Origin: Celeribacter baekdonensis B30
GTDB taxonomy: Bacteria; Pseudomonadota; Alphaproteobacteria; Rhodobacterales; Rhodobacteraceae
Length of the DNA: 64,000 bases
Assembly (NCBI RefSeq): GCF_000299875.1
Contig: NZ_AMRK01000006.1
Span: 62,001-126,000, forward strand
Direction of reading: 5' to 3'
Shown: positions 1-9,143 of the stretch, piece after piece
How the letters are laid out: every line of letters starts with the position of its first letter
How positions within the stretch are numbered: position 1 is the first letter of the stretch
Translations under genes and position numbers: made by a program
The notes under the pieces: model-generated
What the model was told of the DNA's origin: nothing
Databases searched by the model: none
What the model saw: the letters and a program-made list of their open reading frames with translations, nothing else

Positions 1-1295
1 GTATTGGCGGTCATGGTCACGGCGCCTTGGTTGAGTTGCGAGAGCGCTTCGATGGCGGCCATCGCGCGCACGGACCAGCCCTCGGGCAGGCTGTCATCCA
101 CGCGCATCGCCGAATAGACGGATTGTGCACCAAAGGCCGCGCGGGCCAAGGCTTCGGTGGCCAATTTGCTGCGTTCATCCGCGATCCGTCCGCGCAATTG
201 GGTCTGGCCTTCGGGCGAACGGGTCACGGTGAATTCCGGGCGGGCGTTTTCTGCCTCGGCCACGTCTGGTTCTGGCAAAATGCTGTGCAGGGTGAAGGTC
301 GGTGGTAGGTCCGCTTCCAATTCGCCAACCACTTTGTCAAACAGCGCTTCTGAGGTGCCTTGACTCGCGATCAGGCTGACATCGCCGTCCGAAAAGGTCA
401 CCGATCCACTACCCAATTCTTGCAGTGCGCGCATCCCGGTTTCGACCGCCTGTGCCCATTGCGCCGAAGGGGCACCAAGCCCGATGGTGCAATTTGGATT
501 GGCAATGCCTGCAGCACGCGCCGCGGCAGTGATCCGGGCAAGGCCTTGCGGGGTTTCGGCGGCGCAGGCGTCAAACCGCGGGCCCGTCTCATCAATCAAG
601 AACCGCACGGTGAACGGCGTGATCACCGGGCGTGGCGCCGATATTTCGATCGTCACGGGGATGGCCTTTGGGCGTTCCTCTTTGAGGGTTTTCTCAAATG
701 ACGCCTTTTGCGTCTTGCTGTCGGCAAGGGCCGTGACGGTGATTTTGTCTGCGGCCAAGGAAATTTTGGACCGTGGCAAAAGGCCGATGGCCTCCAGGCC
801 AAATTCCATCGCTACGTCCCAATGTTCGGGGCTTGGATAATCCGCCTTTTCGAGGAAATCAGCGATTGACCCTGTGCCACCGGCCTTTTTCAACAGGTCG
901 ATGAACTTCGGATGATCCCAAGACGACGGCACCAGCCCGATCAGAGAAATCCCATCGTCATTGCGCAGGATTTCGATAGAAAATCGCGGGGCAGGGATGG
1001 CCTCTTTTTGGACCACGCTCATCACATTCATCACCCGCGCCGGATCGACCACATGGCCTGCGGCCCGCTGTGCGGCCAATTGAGTTTGCTCGTCGGGCGC
1101 GATGCCTGTCAGGACGATTTGCAACCCATCGCCTTGCACATCCACCCATTCATAACCACGCAGGTTCATTTGATTTTCAACCGCATGGGCCGACATCGTT
1201 TCAATCGTACGGGCCCCAACGGCAGCGGCGGCCAGACTTAGGACGGCTCCGGTGAGAATGGCGGCGAGGATGGGTAAAAACTGTGTAATCCGCAT
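1..1295 (-). CDS. OmpA-family outer-membrane/periplasmic protein (partial, C-terminus beyond left edge)
   Basis: The reading frame is open from an ATG at 1295 to the left edge, about 431 codons, so the C-terminus is missing. It begins with a hydrophobic export signal (MRITQFLPILAAILTGAVL). The body contains repeated BON-like alpha/beta segments, for example the stretch around IVLTGIAPDEQTQLAAQRAA near residues 57-76 and a second one around TQLRGRIADERSKLATEALA near residue 380. Roseobacter proteins with this layout end in an OmpA peptidoglycan-binding domain, which would lie outside the window, so the OmpA name is inference from the family. It lies 64 bases downstream of ubiA on the same strand and may be cotranscribed with it. 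Confidence 0.7.
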   Translation of the reverse strand, partial: MRITQFLPILAAILTGAVLSLAAAAVGARTIETMSAHAVENQMNLRGYEWVDVQGDGLQIVLTGIAPDEQTQLAAQRAAGHVVDPARVMNVMSVVQKEAIPAPRFSIEILRNDDGISLIGLVPSSWDHPKFIDLLKKAGGTGSIADFLEKADYPSPEHWDVAMEFGLEAIGLLPRSKISLAADKITVTALADSKTQKASFEKTLKEERPKAIPVTIEISAPRPVITPFTVRFLIDETGPRFDACAAETPQGLARITAAARAAGIANPNCTIGLGAPSAQWAQAVETGMRALQELGSGSVTFSDGDVSLIASQGTSEALFDKVVGELEADLPPTFTLHSILPEPDVAEAENARPEFTVTRSPEGQTQLRGRIADERSKLATEALARAAFGAQSVYSAMRVDDSLPEGWSVRAMAAIEALSQLNQGAVTMTAN

Positions 1296-1359
1296 GGGCT
1301 GCGCTGGCCTATATATTCAATTTGGCCTTTGTCTTAGGGGCATATGGCCTTTGCTGCAA

Positions 1360-2325
1360 TCAAAGGAACACAGATACGGCAAGAAACAGCGCAGCCAAAA
1401 GCCCTGTATCGCGGTTGGCGCGGAACAGTTTGAGGCACATGTCTGGGTTTTCGGTGTCAAGTTTGGTCATCTGCCACGTCATATGAAGCCCCATCGCCCA
1501 AGGTGCGCCCAAGGCGACGACAAGCGCCAAAATCGAGCGGTCCACAAGGGCCTCAACCACGCCCGCCCCCATCAACACAACGGTGATGACCAAAAACCGT
1601 CTGAGCCACCGCGCCGTATCGTCGCCAAACAGAAGTGCAGTGGATTTGATGCCGATCATCGCATCGTCGTCTTTGTCTTGGTGAGCATAGATCGTATCGT
1701 AGAAAATCGTCCAGGCGATGCCGGCGAAATAGAAAAAGAACGGGGCGGTGCTCAGGCGACCGGATACGGCAGCATAGGCCAAAATTGCGCCCCAGTTGAA
1801 AGCGAGGCCCAAAAACACCTGTGGCCACCATGTAAACCGCTTGGCGAAAGGGTAAATCATCACCGGGACAAGCGAGAGTAGTCCCAGAAGGATCGCCAGC
1901 TTGCCAAAGCTCAACAGAATCACAAGGGCGATCAGAGCCTGGAGGACCATCCAGATCGCCGCCTGTTTGACGGTGACTTGACCCGAGGGGATCGGGCGGC
2001 TTTTGGTGCGTTCAACTTTGCCGTCAAAATTACGGTCTGAGATGTCGTTCCAGGTGCATCCCGCGCCACGCATCAACCACGCGCCCAAAGCACAGCCGAT
2101 CATGATCCACAGCGTGCGCAGCCCAAATGTCCCGGTTTCCGCCGCCGCCAATAACGCGCCCCACCAACAGGGGAGCAGGAGCAACCAAGTGCCAACAGGC
2201 CGATCCGCCCTTGAGAGGCGCAAATAGGGCCGGGTCCATGCGGGCGCATGACTATCGACCCAATTGCCTTTGACAGCGTCAAAAACCTGTCCACTCGTCT
2301 CTGGTGCTTTCGGTGTGTCGATCAT
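1360..2325 (-). CDS. ubiA: 4-hydroxybenzoate polyprenyltransferase UbiA
   Basis: Integral membrane prenyltransferase that attaches the polyprenyl tail to 4-hydroxybenzoate in ubiquinone synthesis. The 321-aa product has the first Mg/diphosphate motif NDISDRNFD at residues 93-101 and the second (YDTIYAHQDKDDD) in the C-terminal half, separated by several hydrophobic helices, as in UbiA. Length is slightly above the usual 290-310 because of a hydrophilic N-terminal extension of about 30 residues. The ATG at 2325 lies only 11 bases from the divergent rsmE start, so the two promoters must overlap the 5' ends of the genes. The polyprenyl donor could be made by the synthase at 30006-31016. Confidence 0.95.
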   Translation of the reverse strand: MIDTPKAPETSGQVFDAVKGNWVDSHAPAWTRPYLRLSRADRPVGTWLLLLPCWWGALLAAAETGTFGLRTLWIMIGCALGAWLMRGAGCTWNDISDRNFDGKVERTKSRPIPSGQVTVKQAAIWMVLQALIALVILLSFGKLAILLGLLSLVPVMIYPFAKRFTWWPQVFLGLAFNWGAILAYAAVSGRLSTAPFFFYFAGIAWTIFYDTIYAHQDKDDDAMIGIKSTALLFGDDTARWLRRFLVITVVLMGAGVVEALVDRSILALVVALGAPWAMGLHMTWQMTKLDTENPDMCLKLFRANRDTGLLAALFLAVSVFL

Positions 2326-2336
2326 ATGTTTGCTCC

Positions 2337-3074
2337 ATGAGCGAAGAACAGTTTCAGGCGAAGATCCGCCTCTATGTAGATCACCCTCTGGCCGAGGGGC
2401 AATCCATTCCTCTGGAGAGGGATCAGGCGCATTACCTTTTTGGGGTGATGCGACAGCCAGAGGGGGCGTATGTCGCGCTGTTCAATTCGCGCGATGGCGA
2501 ATATGTGGCCGAGATCACGCAGGCGGGCAAACGCGGTGGGGAACTGACCTGTCGGATACAGAGCAAACCTTTGCAACTGCCGCCCGATCTGTGGCTTTTG
2601 TTCGCGCCGATCAAAAAGGCACGCACCGATTTTATCGTGGAAAAAGCCGCCGAGATGGGCACGCAGCGCATTGTGCCTGTGCAGACCGAGTTTACCAATT
2701 CGGAACGCATTCGTCAGGATCGGTTGCAAGCCCATGCCATTGAGGCGGCTGAGCAATGTGGTGGGACCTATGTGCCCGAAGTGGCGGGGCTTCATCGTCT
2801 GGACCGGATTTTGGCCGATTGGGACCCGGAGCGTCAGATTATGTTTTGTGACGAAACCCTCGTCGGGGCGGCGCAGGCCTTGCAAGCGGTCGAAAGCGGC
2901 AAATGGGCGATCTTGATCGGCCCTGAGGGCGGGTTTTCCGAGGCCGAGCGCAAACGCCTTCACGCGCTGCCCTTCACCCATGCCGTCTCGCTTGGTCCGC
3001 GCATCCTGCGCGCAGACACCGCCGCCGTCGCCGCCTTGACGATCTGGCAAACCCATCTTGGGGATTGGTCCTGA
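2337..3074 (+). CDS. rsmE: 16S rRNA (uracil1498-N3)-methyltransferase RsmE
   Basis: SPOUT-class methyltransferase that methylates U1498 of 16S rRNA. The 245-aa product starts with the typical RLYVDHPL strand and PUA-like domain, and ends with the knotted SAM-binding part containing LIGPEGGFSEAER and SLGPRILRADTAA, the two signature loops of RsmE. I chose the ATG at 2337 (MSEEQ). An in-frame start 33 bases upstream would run into the divergent ubiA start and adds residues not seen in the family. The stop codon overlaps the start of the next gene (TGATG), suggesting translational coupling. Confidence 0.93.
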   Translation: MSEEQFQAKIRLYVDHPLAEGQSIPLERDQAHYLFGVMRQPEGAYVALFNSRDGEYVAEITQAGKRGGELTCRIQSKPLQLPPDLWLLFAPIKKARTDFIVEKAAEMGTQRIVPVQTEFTNSERIRQDRLQAHAIEAAEQCGGTYVPEVAGLHRLDRILADWDPERQIMFCDETLVGAAQALQAVESGKWAILIGPEGGFSEAERKRLHALPFTHAVSLGPRILRADTAAVAALTIWQTHLGDWS

Positions 3075-3580
3075 TGCGACCCGAGGTCAAAGCGATGCTG
3101 TGGCGCTGGCGCGAGGTTGCCGTAGCGCTCGTCGTTGTGGCGCTTTTGGGCTGGTGGGCGGTGTCCTCTTTTGGCGTGATGCGCTGGATCGCCTTGGGCT
3201 TTACCGGACTGGCCATTGTTTTCGCGGTGGCCGCCGTGCAGCGCGCGCGCTTTGCCCATAAGGGCGATGGCTATGGCTCGGTCGAGGTGGACGAGGGCGT
3301 GGTCAGCTATTTCACCCCCTACACCGGCGGTCAGGTCGAGATTGACGCGATGACCTGCGTGACCTTGCTTCCTGCTGTCAAAGGCCCGGCGCATTGGCAA
3401 TTTGACGCACCCGGTCAGCCGCCACTTTTGATCCCTCTGGATGCGTTTGGGGCGGATCGGTTGTTTGACGTATTTGTCACGCTGGATGGGATTGAGACCG
3501 AAAAAATGCTGCGACAAATCAAACAGACGCCCGATCATCCAGTTGTGATCTGGCGGAAACGCACAGCGCTTCTGCGCTGA
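3074..3580 (+). CDS. Conserved hypothetical membrane protein
   Basis: The 168-aa product has two closely spaced hydrophobic helices near residues 14-52 and a soluble C-terminal half of mixed strands and helices (about 60-168). I do not recognise a named family; the arrangement resembles small two-helix proteins with a PH-like tail. The ATG at 3074 overlaps the rsmE stop codon by one base, so translation is probably coupled to rsmE. The next gene, gshA, follows after 92 bases. Confidence 0.8.
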   Translation: MRPEVKAMLWRWREVAVALVVVALLGWWAVSSFGVMRWIALGFTGLAIVFAVAAVQRARFAHKGDGYGSVEVDEGVVSYFTPYTGGQVEIDAMTCVTLLPAVKGPAHWQFDAPGQPPLLIPLDAFGADRLFDVFVTLDGIETEKMLRQIKQTPDHPVVIWRKRTALLR

Positions 3581-3672
3581 GATGCGAACCGAATGATGGC
3601 CTTCGCATTGACTTCATGATCCTCTTGACCCAAGTCTACCGCACTGAATTCAACGCTCCGGAGTAGCCCCAT

Positions 3673-5043
3673 ATGTCCATTCCCCAATCCGGCGGAGGCT
3701 TGATCGAAAGCTATGACGATCTGGTCAACTTTTTTGCAGAAGGCTGTAAACCTCGCGAAAATTGGAAAATCGGCACCGAGCATGAAAAGTTCGGCTATTG
3801 CAAAGACACGCTGAACCCTCTGCCTTACGCGGGCGATCGCTCGATCAAAGCGCTGCTTGAGGGTTTGCAGGATCGGTTCGGTTGGGACCCGGTGTTTGAA
3901 GGCGAGCACCTAATTGGTCTGACGCTCAATGGCGCAAATGTGTCGCTTGAGCCGGGCGGGCAGTTGGAATTGTCCGGCGCGCCTTTGGACACCATCCACC
4001 AGACCTGCGACGAGGTGAACGAACATCTGCGCGAGGTGCAATCGGTCTCCGACGAGATGGGCGCGCGCTTTATCGGTCTGGGCATGGCGCCGCATTGGAC
4101 CCATGACCAGATGCCGTTGATGCCCAAGGGCCGCTATAAATTGATGGACGCCTATATGGGCAAGGTCGGGACCACCGGCACCCAGATGATGCGCCGCACT
4201 TGCACGGTTCAGGTGAACCTCGATTTCTCCTCCGAAGCCGATATGGTGCAAAAGTTCCGCACCGCTTTGGCGTTGCAACCTGTTGCCACCGCATTGTTCG
4301 CCAATTCGCCATTTATGGAGGGCAAACTCAACGGTCATAAATCGTGGCGTTCTTACATTTGGCGTCACCTTGACCCGTCGCGCACCGGCATGTTGCCGTT
4401 TGTGTTTGAGGATGGGATGAGTTTTGAACGCTACACCGAGTATGCCCTCGATGTGCCGATGTATTTCGTCTACCGCGATGGCAAATATATCGACGCGCTG
4501 GGCATGTCGTTCCGCGATTTCTTGAAGGGCAAATTGCCCGCTCTGCCGGGTGAAAAGCCAACACTCTCTGATTGGGCGGATCACCTCACCACGCTGTTCC
4601 CCGAAGCGCGGATCAAGCAATATATGGAAATGCGTGGTGCCGATGGCGGGCCTTGGCGGCGTCTTTGCGCGCTTCCTGCCTTCTGGGTCGGCTTGATGTA
4701 TGACCAAAACGCGCTGGATGCGACGACCGACCTGATCAAAGGCTGGACGCCGGAGTTTCGTGAGAACCTGCGCGTGGCCTCCTCTGTTGAGGGGCTGCAA
4801 GCCCAGGTGGATGGGGTCAAAATGATCGACCTTGCACGCGAATGCGTGTCGATTGCCGAAGCGGGCCTGAAAGCGCGCGGTTGCCCCGGCGCCGGTGGAT
4901 TGGTGCCGGATGAAACCCATTTCCTGAACGCGCTCAAAGAGAGCATCGAGACCGGACATGCTCCGGCCGACGAACTTATTGAGAAGTTCGAAGGCGAGTG
5001 GAATGGCGATGTAACCAAAGTGTTTGGTGAATATTCCTACTGA
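3673..5043 (+). CDS. gshA: Glutamate--cysteine ligase
   Basis: ATP-dependent ligation of L-glutamate and L-cysteine, the first step of glutathione synthesis. The 456-aa product matches the plant/alphaproteobacterial class (GCS2 superfamily): KIGTEHEKFGY near the N-terminus, SLEPGGQLELSGAPLDTIHQ around residues 92-111, MRRTCTVQVNLDF near 174, and LPALPGEKPTLSDW near 292. Length is normal for this class. The ATG has GGAG nine bases upstream. A strong intrinsic terminator follows the stop codon. Confidence 0.95.
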   Translation: MSIPQSGGGLIESYDDLVNFFAEGCKPRENWKIGTEHEKFGYCKDTLNPLPYAGDRSIKALLEGLQDRFGWDPVFEGEHLIGLTLNGANVSLEPGGQLELSGAPLDTIHQTCDEVNEHLREVQSVSDEMGARFIGLGMAPHWTHDQMPLMPKGRYKLMDAYMGKVGTTGTQMMRRTCTVQVNLDFSSEADMVQKFRTALALQPVATALFANSPFMEGKLNGHKSWRSYIWRHLDPSRTGMLPFVFEDGMSFERYTEYALDVPMYFVYRDGKYIDALGMSFRDFLKGKLPALPGEKPTLSDWADHLTTLFPEARIKQYMEMRGADGGPWRRLCALPAFWVGLMYDQNALDATTDLIKGWTPEFRENLRVASSVEGLQAQVDGVKMIDLARECVSIAEAGLKARGCPGAGGLVPDETHFLNALKESIETGHAPADELIEKFEGEWNGDVTKVFGEYSY

Positions 5044-5065
5044 GACCTCTGAGGTTTCAAACATG

Positions 5066-5104
5066 AAAAAGGCGGCAAACCAGATGGGTCTGCCGCCTTT
5101 TTTC
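5066..5104 (+). terminator. Intrinsic terminator after gshA
   Basis: A-rich 5' side, stem AAAGGCGGCA / TGCCGCCTTT with a roughly 13-base loop, then a run of Ts. It lies 22 bases after the gshA stop. The A-run on its left side means it could also stop transcription from the DUF805 gene on the other strand. Confidence 0.85.
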
Positions 5105-5118
5105 TTGCCATGGATGGC

Positions 5119-5544
5119 TTATTCGCCGCGATTGACCGGCGGGATTGCACTGTCTGTGTAGCTCAACGGAGCCTCTTCGCCCGTGATCGGGTCGGGGCCA
5201 AACCGGTTCGGACCGGATGTGCCTTTGGATACAGCCCAATAGAGAATGAGGAGGACCCCGACGAGCGGCACAAAGCAAATAAAATACCACCACCCGGATT
5301 TATTCACATCATGCAAACGTCTCACGAGGACTGAAAGCGACGGTAGAATGATCGCGATAGAGGTAACAGTATAGAAAATCGGCGGCAAACCCAGATTGGA
5401 TGCGAGCACGATATCAAGTGCCAACGTGCCGAAGGTGGCGAGAAGGGTAAACAGAGCGAAATACCAATATTCTGAGCGTGAGGCGCGGCCACTGAAGGTG
5501 ATGTATTTCGAGAAACAGGTTTTGATTGCAGTTAAAAAGGTCAT
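5119..5544 (-). CDS. DUF805 family membrane protein
   Basis: The 141-aa product carries the DUF805 hallmarks: FSGRASRSEYWYFALF near residues 17-32, LSVLVRRLHDVNKSGWWYF around 68-86, and a C-terminal tail with NRFGPDP. Four hydrophobic helices are visible. The molecular function of DUF805 proteins is not known. A paralogue lies just upstream (5621-6124) on the same strand, 76 bases away, so the two are probably a tandem duplication and may share a transcript. Confidence 0.85.
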   Translation of the reverse strand: MTFLTAIKTCFSKYITFSGRASRSEYWYFALFTLLATFGTLALDIVLASNLGLPPIFYTVTSIAIILPSLSVLVRRLHDVNKSGWWYFICFVPLVGVLLILYWAVSKGTSGPNRFGPDPITGEEAPLSYTDSAIPPVNRGE

Positions 5545-5620
5545 GTCATCTTTCCAAATAGAGTCTGATGCGACCTTTTTCTGATCTTACTGCGCCCTAC
5601 AAGGGGAAAAATACGCCTGA

Positions 5621-6124
5621 TTACACGGTCTTTCCCAAAACGCGCGTTTTGTAATACTCTTGGATTTCCCGACGGCGGGCGTCTTCAAACTCTTCTGAAC
5701 TGGCCCCACCGACATCCGGCACACGCATCAACGCAGCATAGGCCGAGGTCGAAGAGGGGCTATTGCCCCACCGTTGATTGCCGCCATTCGGCGGCGGTCC
5801 CCACCTGTTTTCGCGGGTCTCAGAGGGCAAGATGTAAAAGATGAGAAGGACAAGCGACCCAATGGGGAGGACGCTCAGCAAAAGCCACCACCCGGACTTT
5901 CCAGTGTCGTGCAATCGGCGGAATTGGAGTGAGAGGTTGGGGATGATGTTGAGGACAAAGAACCAAACGAGTAATGTGCCGCCTTTGTACAGGTCAATAC
6001 ACAAAAGCCCGAAAACAATCGCGTAATACAATGCAAACCACCAAAATTCAGACCGCGATGCGCGCCCCGAAAAGGTGAAGGCTCTGAAATAGCCGTTCTC
6101 AACGGCTTTCAATGGTCCAGCCAT
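5621..6124 (-). CDS. DUF805 family membrane protein (paralogue)
   Basis: The 167-aa product has the same signature blocks as its neighbour: FTFSGRASRSEFWWFALYY near residues 16-34, LQFRRLHDTGKSGWWLLL near 66-83 and NRWGPPPNGG. It has a longer C-terminal hydrophilic tail of about 55 residues with no recognisable domain. Four membrane helices are predicted by eye. It diverges from the other copy enough that the duplication is not recent. Function unknown. Confidence 0.85.
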   Translation of the reverse strand: MAGPLKAVENGYFRAFTFSGRASRSEFWWFALYYAIVFGLLCIDLYKGGTLLVWFFVLNIIPNLSLQFRRLHDTGKSGWWLLLSVLPIGSLVLLIFYILPSETRENRWGPPPNGGNQRWGNSPSSTSAYAALMRVPDVGGASSEEFEDARRREIQEYYKTRVLGKTV

Positions 6125-6212
6125 ACTCGTATTCCCAACCCAATGTCGTCATGGTTAAGCTGACGTCAAATCGGGACAGGAATGGGGCGCAAAGCGCTCT
6201 ATTTTACGGAAA

Positions 6213-6806
6213 TCAGCCCTTTTTGCCGATCTTTGTTTCCGTGCCGGCTTTCAGGCGGGCGATGTTGTCGCGATGTTTGTAGAAAATCAACGCGGTGAGC
6301 ACCAAAACAAGGATCGCGCCGTGTAAGTGATAAAACGCCGCCGTGTAAATCGGGGCCATCAATGCGGCGACCAAGGCCGACAGGCTGGAGTAGCGCGTCA
6401 CAACGGCGACCAAAAGCCATGTTGCACAGGCCAAAAGCCCGACCGGGAGTGAGAGCGCCAAGAGGGTCCCAAGGAAAGTGGCAACGCCTTTGCCGCCTTT
6501 AAAGCGCAGATAGATCGGGTAGAGATGCCCCAACATGGCGCAAAGCCCGGCGATCCCGGCGGCCTGTTCGCCCACCAAAAGACGCGCCAAAATCACCGCC
6601 AAAGCGCCTTTGCCACTGTCGCCCAAAAGTGTGAGGAAGGCGGCCAGTTTATTGCCGGTGCGCAAAACATTGGTCGCGCCAATGTTGCCCGACCCGATCT
6701 GACGCAAATCGCCAAGTCCAAACAGGCGCGCCATGACGATGCCAAAAGGGATCGACCCCAAAAGATAAGCGACCAGCGCGGTGACAATCAGCATCAATAG
6801 CGTCAT
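6213..6806 (-). CDS. plsY: Glycerol-3-phosphate acyltransferase PlsY
   Basis: Integral membrane acyltransferase that uses acyl-phosphate to acylate glycerol 3-phosphate, giving lysophosphatidate. The 197-aa product shows the PlsY motifs: [29 protein letters not shown] near residues 37-49, and [14 protein letters not shown] around 100-113. The ATG at 6806 is preceded by GGAGA at correct spacing, so longer in-frame extensions are rejected. It follows the pyrC-like gene on the same strand after 41 bases and is probably the last gene of the pyrB operon. Confidence 0.93.
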   Translation of the reverse strand: MTLLMLIVTALVAYLLGSIPFGIVMARLFGLGDLRQIGSGNIGATNVLRTGNKLAAFLTLLGDSGKGALAVILARLLVGEQAAGIAGLCAMLGHLYPIYLRFKGGKGVATFLGTLLALSLPVGLLACATWLLVAVVTRYSSLSALVAALMAPIYTAAFYHLHGAILVLVLTALIFYKHRDNIARLKAGTETKIGKKG

Positions 6807-6847
6807 CGGTGTTCTCCGTGGAAAATGAGGGGTCGATTGACGGCGTC

Positions 6848-8113
6848 TCAGCCTTCGAACACCCGCAGGCCATCGACCCAAGTGCCGATGACTTTGCCTT
6901 GCATTCGCGCGCCGTCAAAGGGGGTATTTTTCGATTTCGAGCGCAGTTTAAACCGATCCAGCACAAAAGGCGCATCCGCATCAAACAACACCAGATCCGC
7001 GGGCGCACCTTCCGAGAGCCGACCCGAGGCCAGCCCCATGCGATGGGCGGGGTTCAGCGCCATCGCCCGGAACAATTGCGGCAGGCCGAGTTGTCCCGAA
7101 TGATAGAGGCGAAGCGCGGCGGGCAGCAGTGTTTCAAGAGCGACAGCACCGGACGCCGCCTCTTCAAACGGCAAGCGTTTGCTTTCCTCATCCTGCGGCG
7201 TGTGCATCGACGAGATCACATCAATCAGCCCGGAGGCCACACCCTCGACCATCGCCAAACGATCATCTTCGGATCTGAGCGGCGGTTTGACTTTGAAAAA
7301 GGTGCGGTAGTCGCCAACGTCCAAATCATTGAGCGTCAGATGGTGGATCGACACGCCTGCGGTGACATCAAACCCGTTGTGTTTCGCACGGTCCAAGGCG
7401 GGCAGGGCGCGCGCGGTGGTCAGTTGGTCAAAATGATAGCGCACGCCGGTCATCTCGATCAGCGCCAGATCGCGGTCCAATCCCATCCGTTCGGCCATGG
7501 GTGACACGGCGGGCAGGCCGCGCAGGGTGGCGAATTTGCCGGATGTCACGGCGGCACCTTTTGAGAGGCCGGGGTCTTGCGGGTGACCGATGACCAGCGC
7601 GCCACAGGAGCGCGCATAGGTCAGCGCGCGCTGCAACACTTTGGTGTCCTCAACCACATGATCGCAATCGGTAAAGGCCACGGCGCCCGCATCCAACATA
7701 AAACCGATTTCAACCATCTCACGGCCCGCGCGGCCCTTGGTCAGCGCGGCCATATGTTTGACCTTCACAATGGCGTCCTCCGCCGCGCGGCGTCTGACAA
7801 ATTCCAACACTTCGGGGGTATCAATCGCGCTTTGGGTGTCGGGGCGGGTGATCATTGTGGTCACACCGCCCGCCGCCGCCGCCCGTCCGGCGGAGGCGAA
7901 ACTTTCTTTGTGACGCTCGCCCGGTTCCGACACTTTCACCCCAAGGTCCACGATCCCCGGTGCAAGACATTTGCCGCCGCAATCAATGCTTTCGCCCCGT
8001 GGTGGTGTGCCCGTGCCGGTTTCTGCAATCACATTGCCTTCCATGCGGAGCCAGCCCAGATCATCGGTCAGGGTTTCGGGATTGATCAGACGCGCATTGG
8101 TGAAAATCGTCAT
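6848..8113 (-). CDS. pyrC: Dihydroorotase homologue, probably catalytically inactive (PyrC'-type)
   Basis: The 421-aa amidohydrolase-superfamily protein aligns by eye over the whole dihydroorotase length: [10 protein letters not shown] near residues 49-58, PMAER near 205, [10 protein letters not shown] around 250-259 and [11 protein letters not shown] around 274-284. Key residues are missing. The D-x-H-x-H metal site reads D-L-G-V-K (56-60), and the catalytic Asp of the TDHAPH motif is Met303 (SMHTPQ). This resembles the non-catalytic dihydroorotase that associates with aspartate transcarbamoylase in Pseudomonas. An assembly or structural role with PyrB is therefore likely, and an active enzyme should be encoded elsewhere. 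The ATG overlaps the upstream stop by four bases. Confidence 0.85.
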   Translation of the reverse strand: MTIFTNARLINPETLTDDLGWLRMEGNVIAETGTGTPPRGESIDCGGKCLAPGIVDLGVKVSEPGERHKESFASAGRAAAAGGVTTMITRPDTQSAIDTPEVLEFVRRRAAEDAIVKVKHMAALTKGRAGREMVEIGFMLDAGAVAFTDCDHVVEDTKVLQRALTYARSCGALVIGHPQDPGLSKGAAVTSGKFATLRGLPAVSPMAERMGLDRDLALIEMTGVRYHFDQLTTARALPALDRAKHNGFDVTAGVSIHHLTLNDLDVGDYRTFFKVKPPLRSEDDRLAMVEGVASGLIDVISSMHTPQDEESKRLPFEEAASGAVALETLLPAALRLYHSGQLGLPQLFRAMALNPAHRMGLASGRLSEGAPADLVLFDADAPFVLDRFKLRSKSKNTPFDGARMQGKVIGTWVDGLRVFEG

Positions 8114-8625
8114 GCTTTGCCTCTCTGGATGTCGCGGATCAGCCCAAACACATCTCGGGCGTTTTGAATTTTGGTAAACATGGGCGCGCCATCAAAACGC
8201 GTGCCCACAAGCGGTGTGGCCTTATCGAGAAACCGCAATGTGCCGGGGTCCTTGCCGTCGAATTCGATCCCAAGCGCGGGCGTTAGGTCCAGCGCATTGA
8301 GGGTGGGACCGACAAAGGGCAGGTGCGTGGCAAAAAACGCCCGACGATTGGTCAGCGAATACCATGTGCGCGAGGCCACAAACGGCATGACGAAAATCGG
8401 CCCGATCGCCACGGCCAGCCCGGCAAACAGATGGATCAGGCCAAAGACCCAAATCGTCCCCGCCCGCATCGCCATCGACATCCAAAACACCGCAAATCCC
8501 GCGAACATCATGCCGAACAAAAAGACCGGAATCTGTCGCGGCGACAGGCGGGGCGGCACAGACGGCTGTCCCTGCCACAGCACATGTTCGCCGGGTGCCA
8601 GGATATCCTGCCAGCCATTCGTCAT
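8110..8625 (-). CDS. Hypothetical membrane protein in the pyrB operon
   Basis: The 171-aa product begins with ILAPGEHVLWQGQP, a motif common at the start of bacterial PH-domain-like membrane proteins. Two hydrophobic helices follow (about 32-82), then a beta-rich soluble part starting with SRTWYSLTNRRAFFAT. I infer a PH-like membrane anchor protein of unknown function. Its start and stop overlap both neighbours by four bases (ATGA type), so it is translated as part of the pyrB chain. Confidence 0.8.
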   Translation of the reverse strand: MTNGWQDILAPGEHVLWQGQPSVPPRLSPRQIPVFLFGMMFAGFAVFWMSMAMRAGTIWVFGLIHLFAGLAVAIGPIFVMPFVASRTWYSLTNRRAFFATHLPFVGPTLNALDLTPALGIEFDGKDPGTLRFLDKATPLVGTRFDGAPMFTKIQNARDVFGLIRDIQRGKA

Positions 8626-9143
8626 CTGCCGACCCAGACAAAGGCGGCGACAAACACCGCCAAAAACAGCAAAACAACGGTCGCGACCATGCCCGACATG
8701 CGCGCGGATGACATGGGGGCTTTGCCTTCGGGCAATTGGCCAAGGGCGCTTTCGGATGTGATGTCTTCGGGCAAGGTCAGATCCGTGGTCAAGCCATAGC
8801 GCCCGATCAGACGGAACGGCGCGTCGGGGTCAAACCGGCGCTCGGCCTCGGCCAGGCCTTGGGAAAACACCACCAAGACCGGGCCGGTGAGCGCGTTCAA
8901 CATCGCCGCATCATTGCCCACGGCCATGCCATTGGCCTCGCTGAGGTAACGCGCAAATCCGTAGTCTTCGAGGTGTGAAAGATCAAACCGCTCCATCGCC
9001 TCAACTTTTGGCGCGCTCCATAGCCCCAAAGCCTCCGCCAAGGCCTCGGGCGAGAGCGCATCCAGTTCGTCGAGCGGTCCGTCAAAGGCAAAGACCCAAA
9101 CACGCCGTGTTTCACCGCCGGGGATCTCAAAGGGATCGCTCAC
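8622..9143 (-). CDS. Hypothetical protein with C-terminal membrane anchor, pyrB operon
   Basis: The 173-aa acidic soluble protein ends in one hydrophobic helix (about 151-171, [20 protein letters not shown]) next to the C-terminus, so it is probably tail-anchored with the soluble part in the cytoplasm. I do not recognise the family. It overlaps pyrB by four bases upstream and the next gene by four bases downstream. This conserved-looking position suggests a role linked to the pyrimidine operon, but nothing in the sequence shows what it does. Confidence 0.75.
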   Translation of the reverse strand: MSDPFEIPGGETRRVWVFAFDGPLDELDALSPEALAEALGLWSAPKVEAMERFDLSHLEDYGFARYLSEANGMAVGNDAAMLNALTGPVLVVFSQGLAEAERRFDPDAPFRLIGRYGLTTDLTLPEDITSESALGQLPEGKAPMSSARMSGMVATVVLLFLAVFVAAFVWVGR

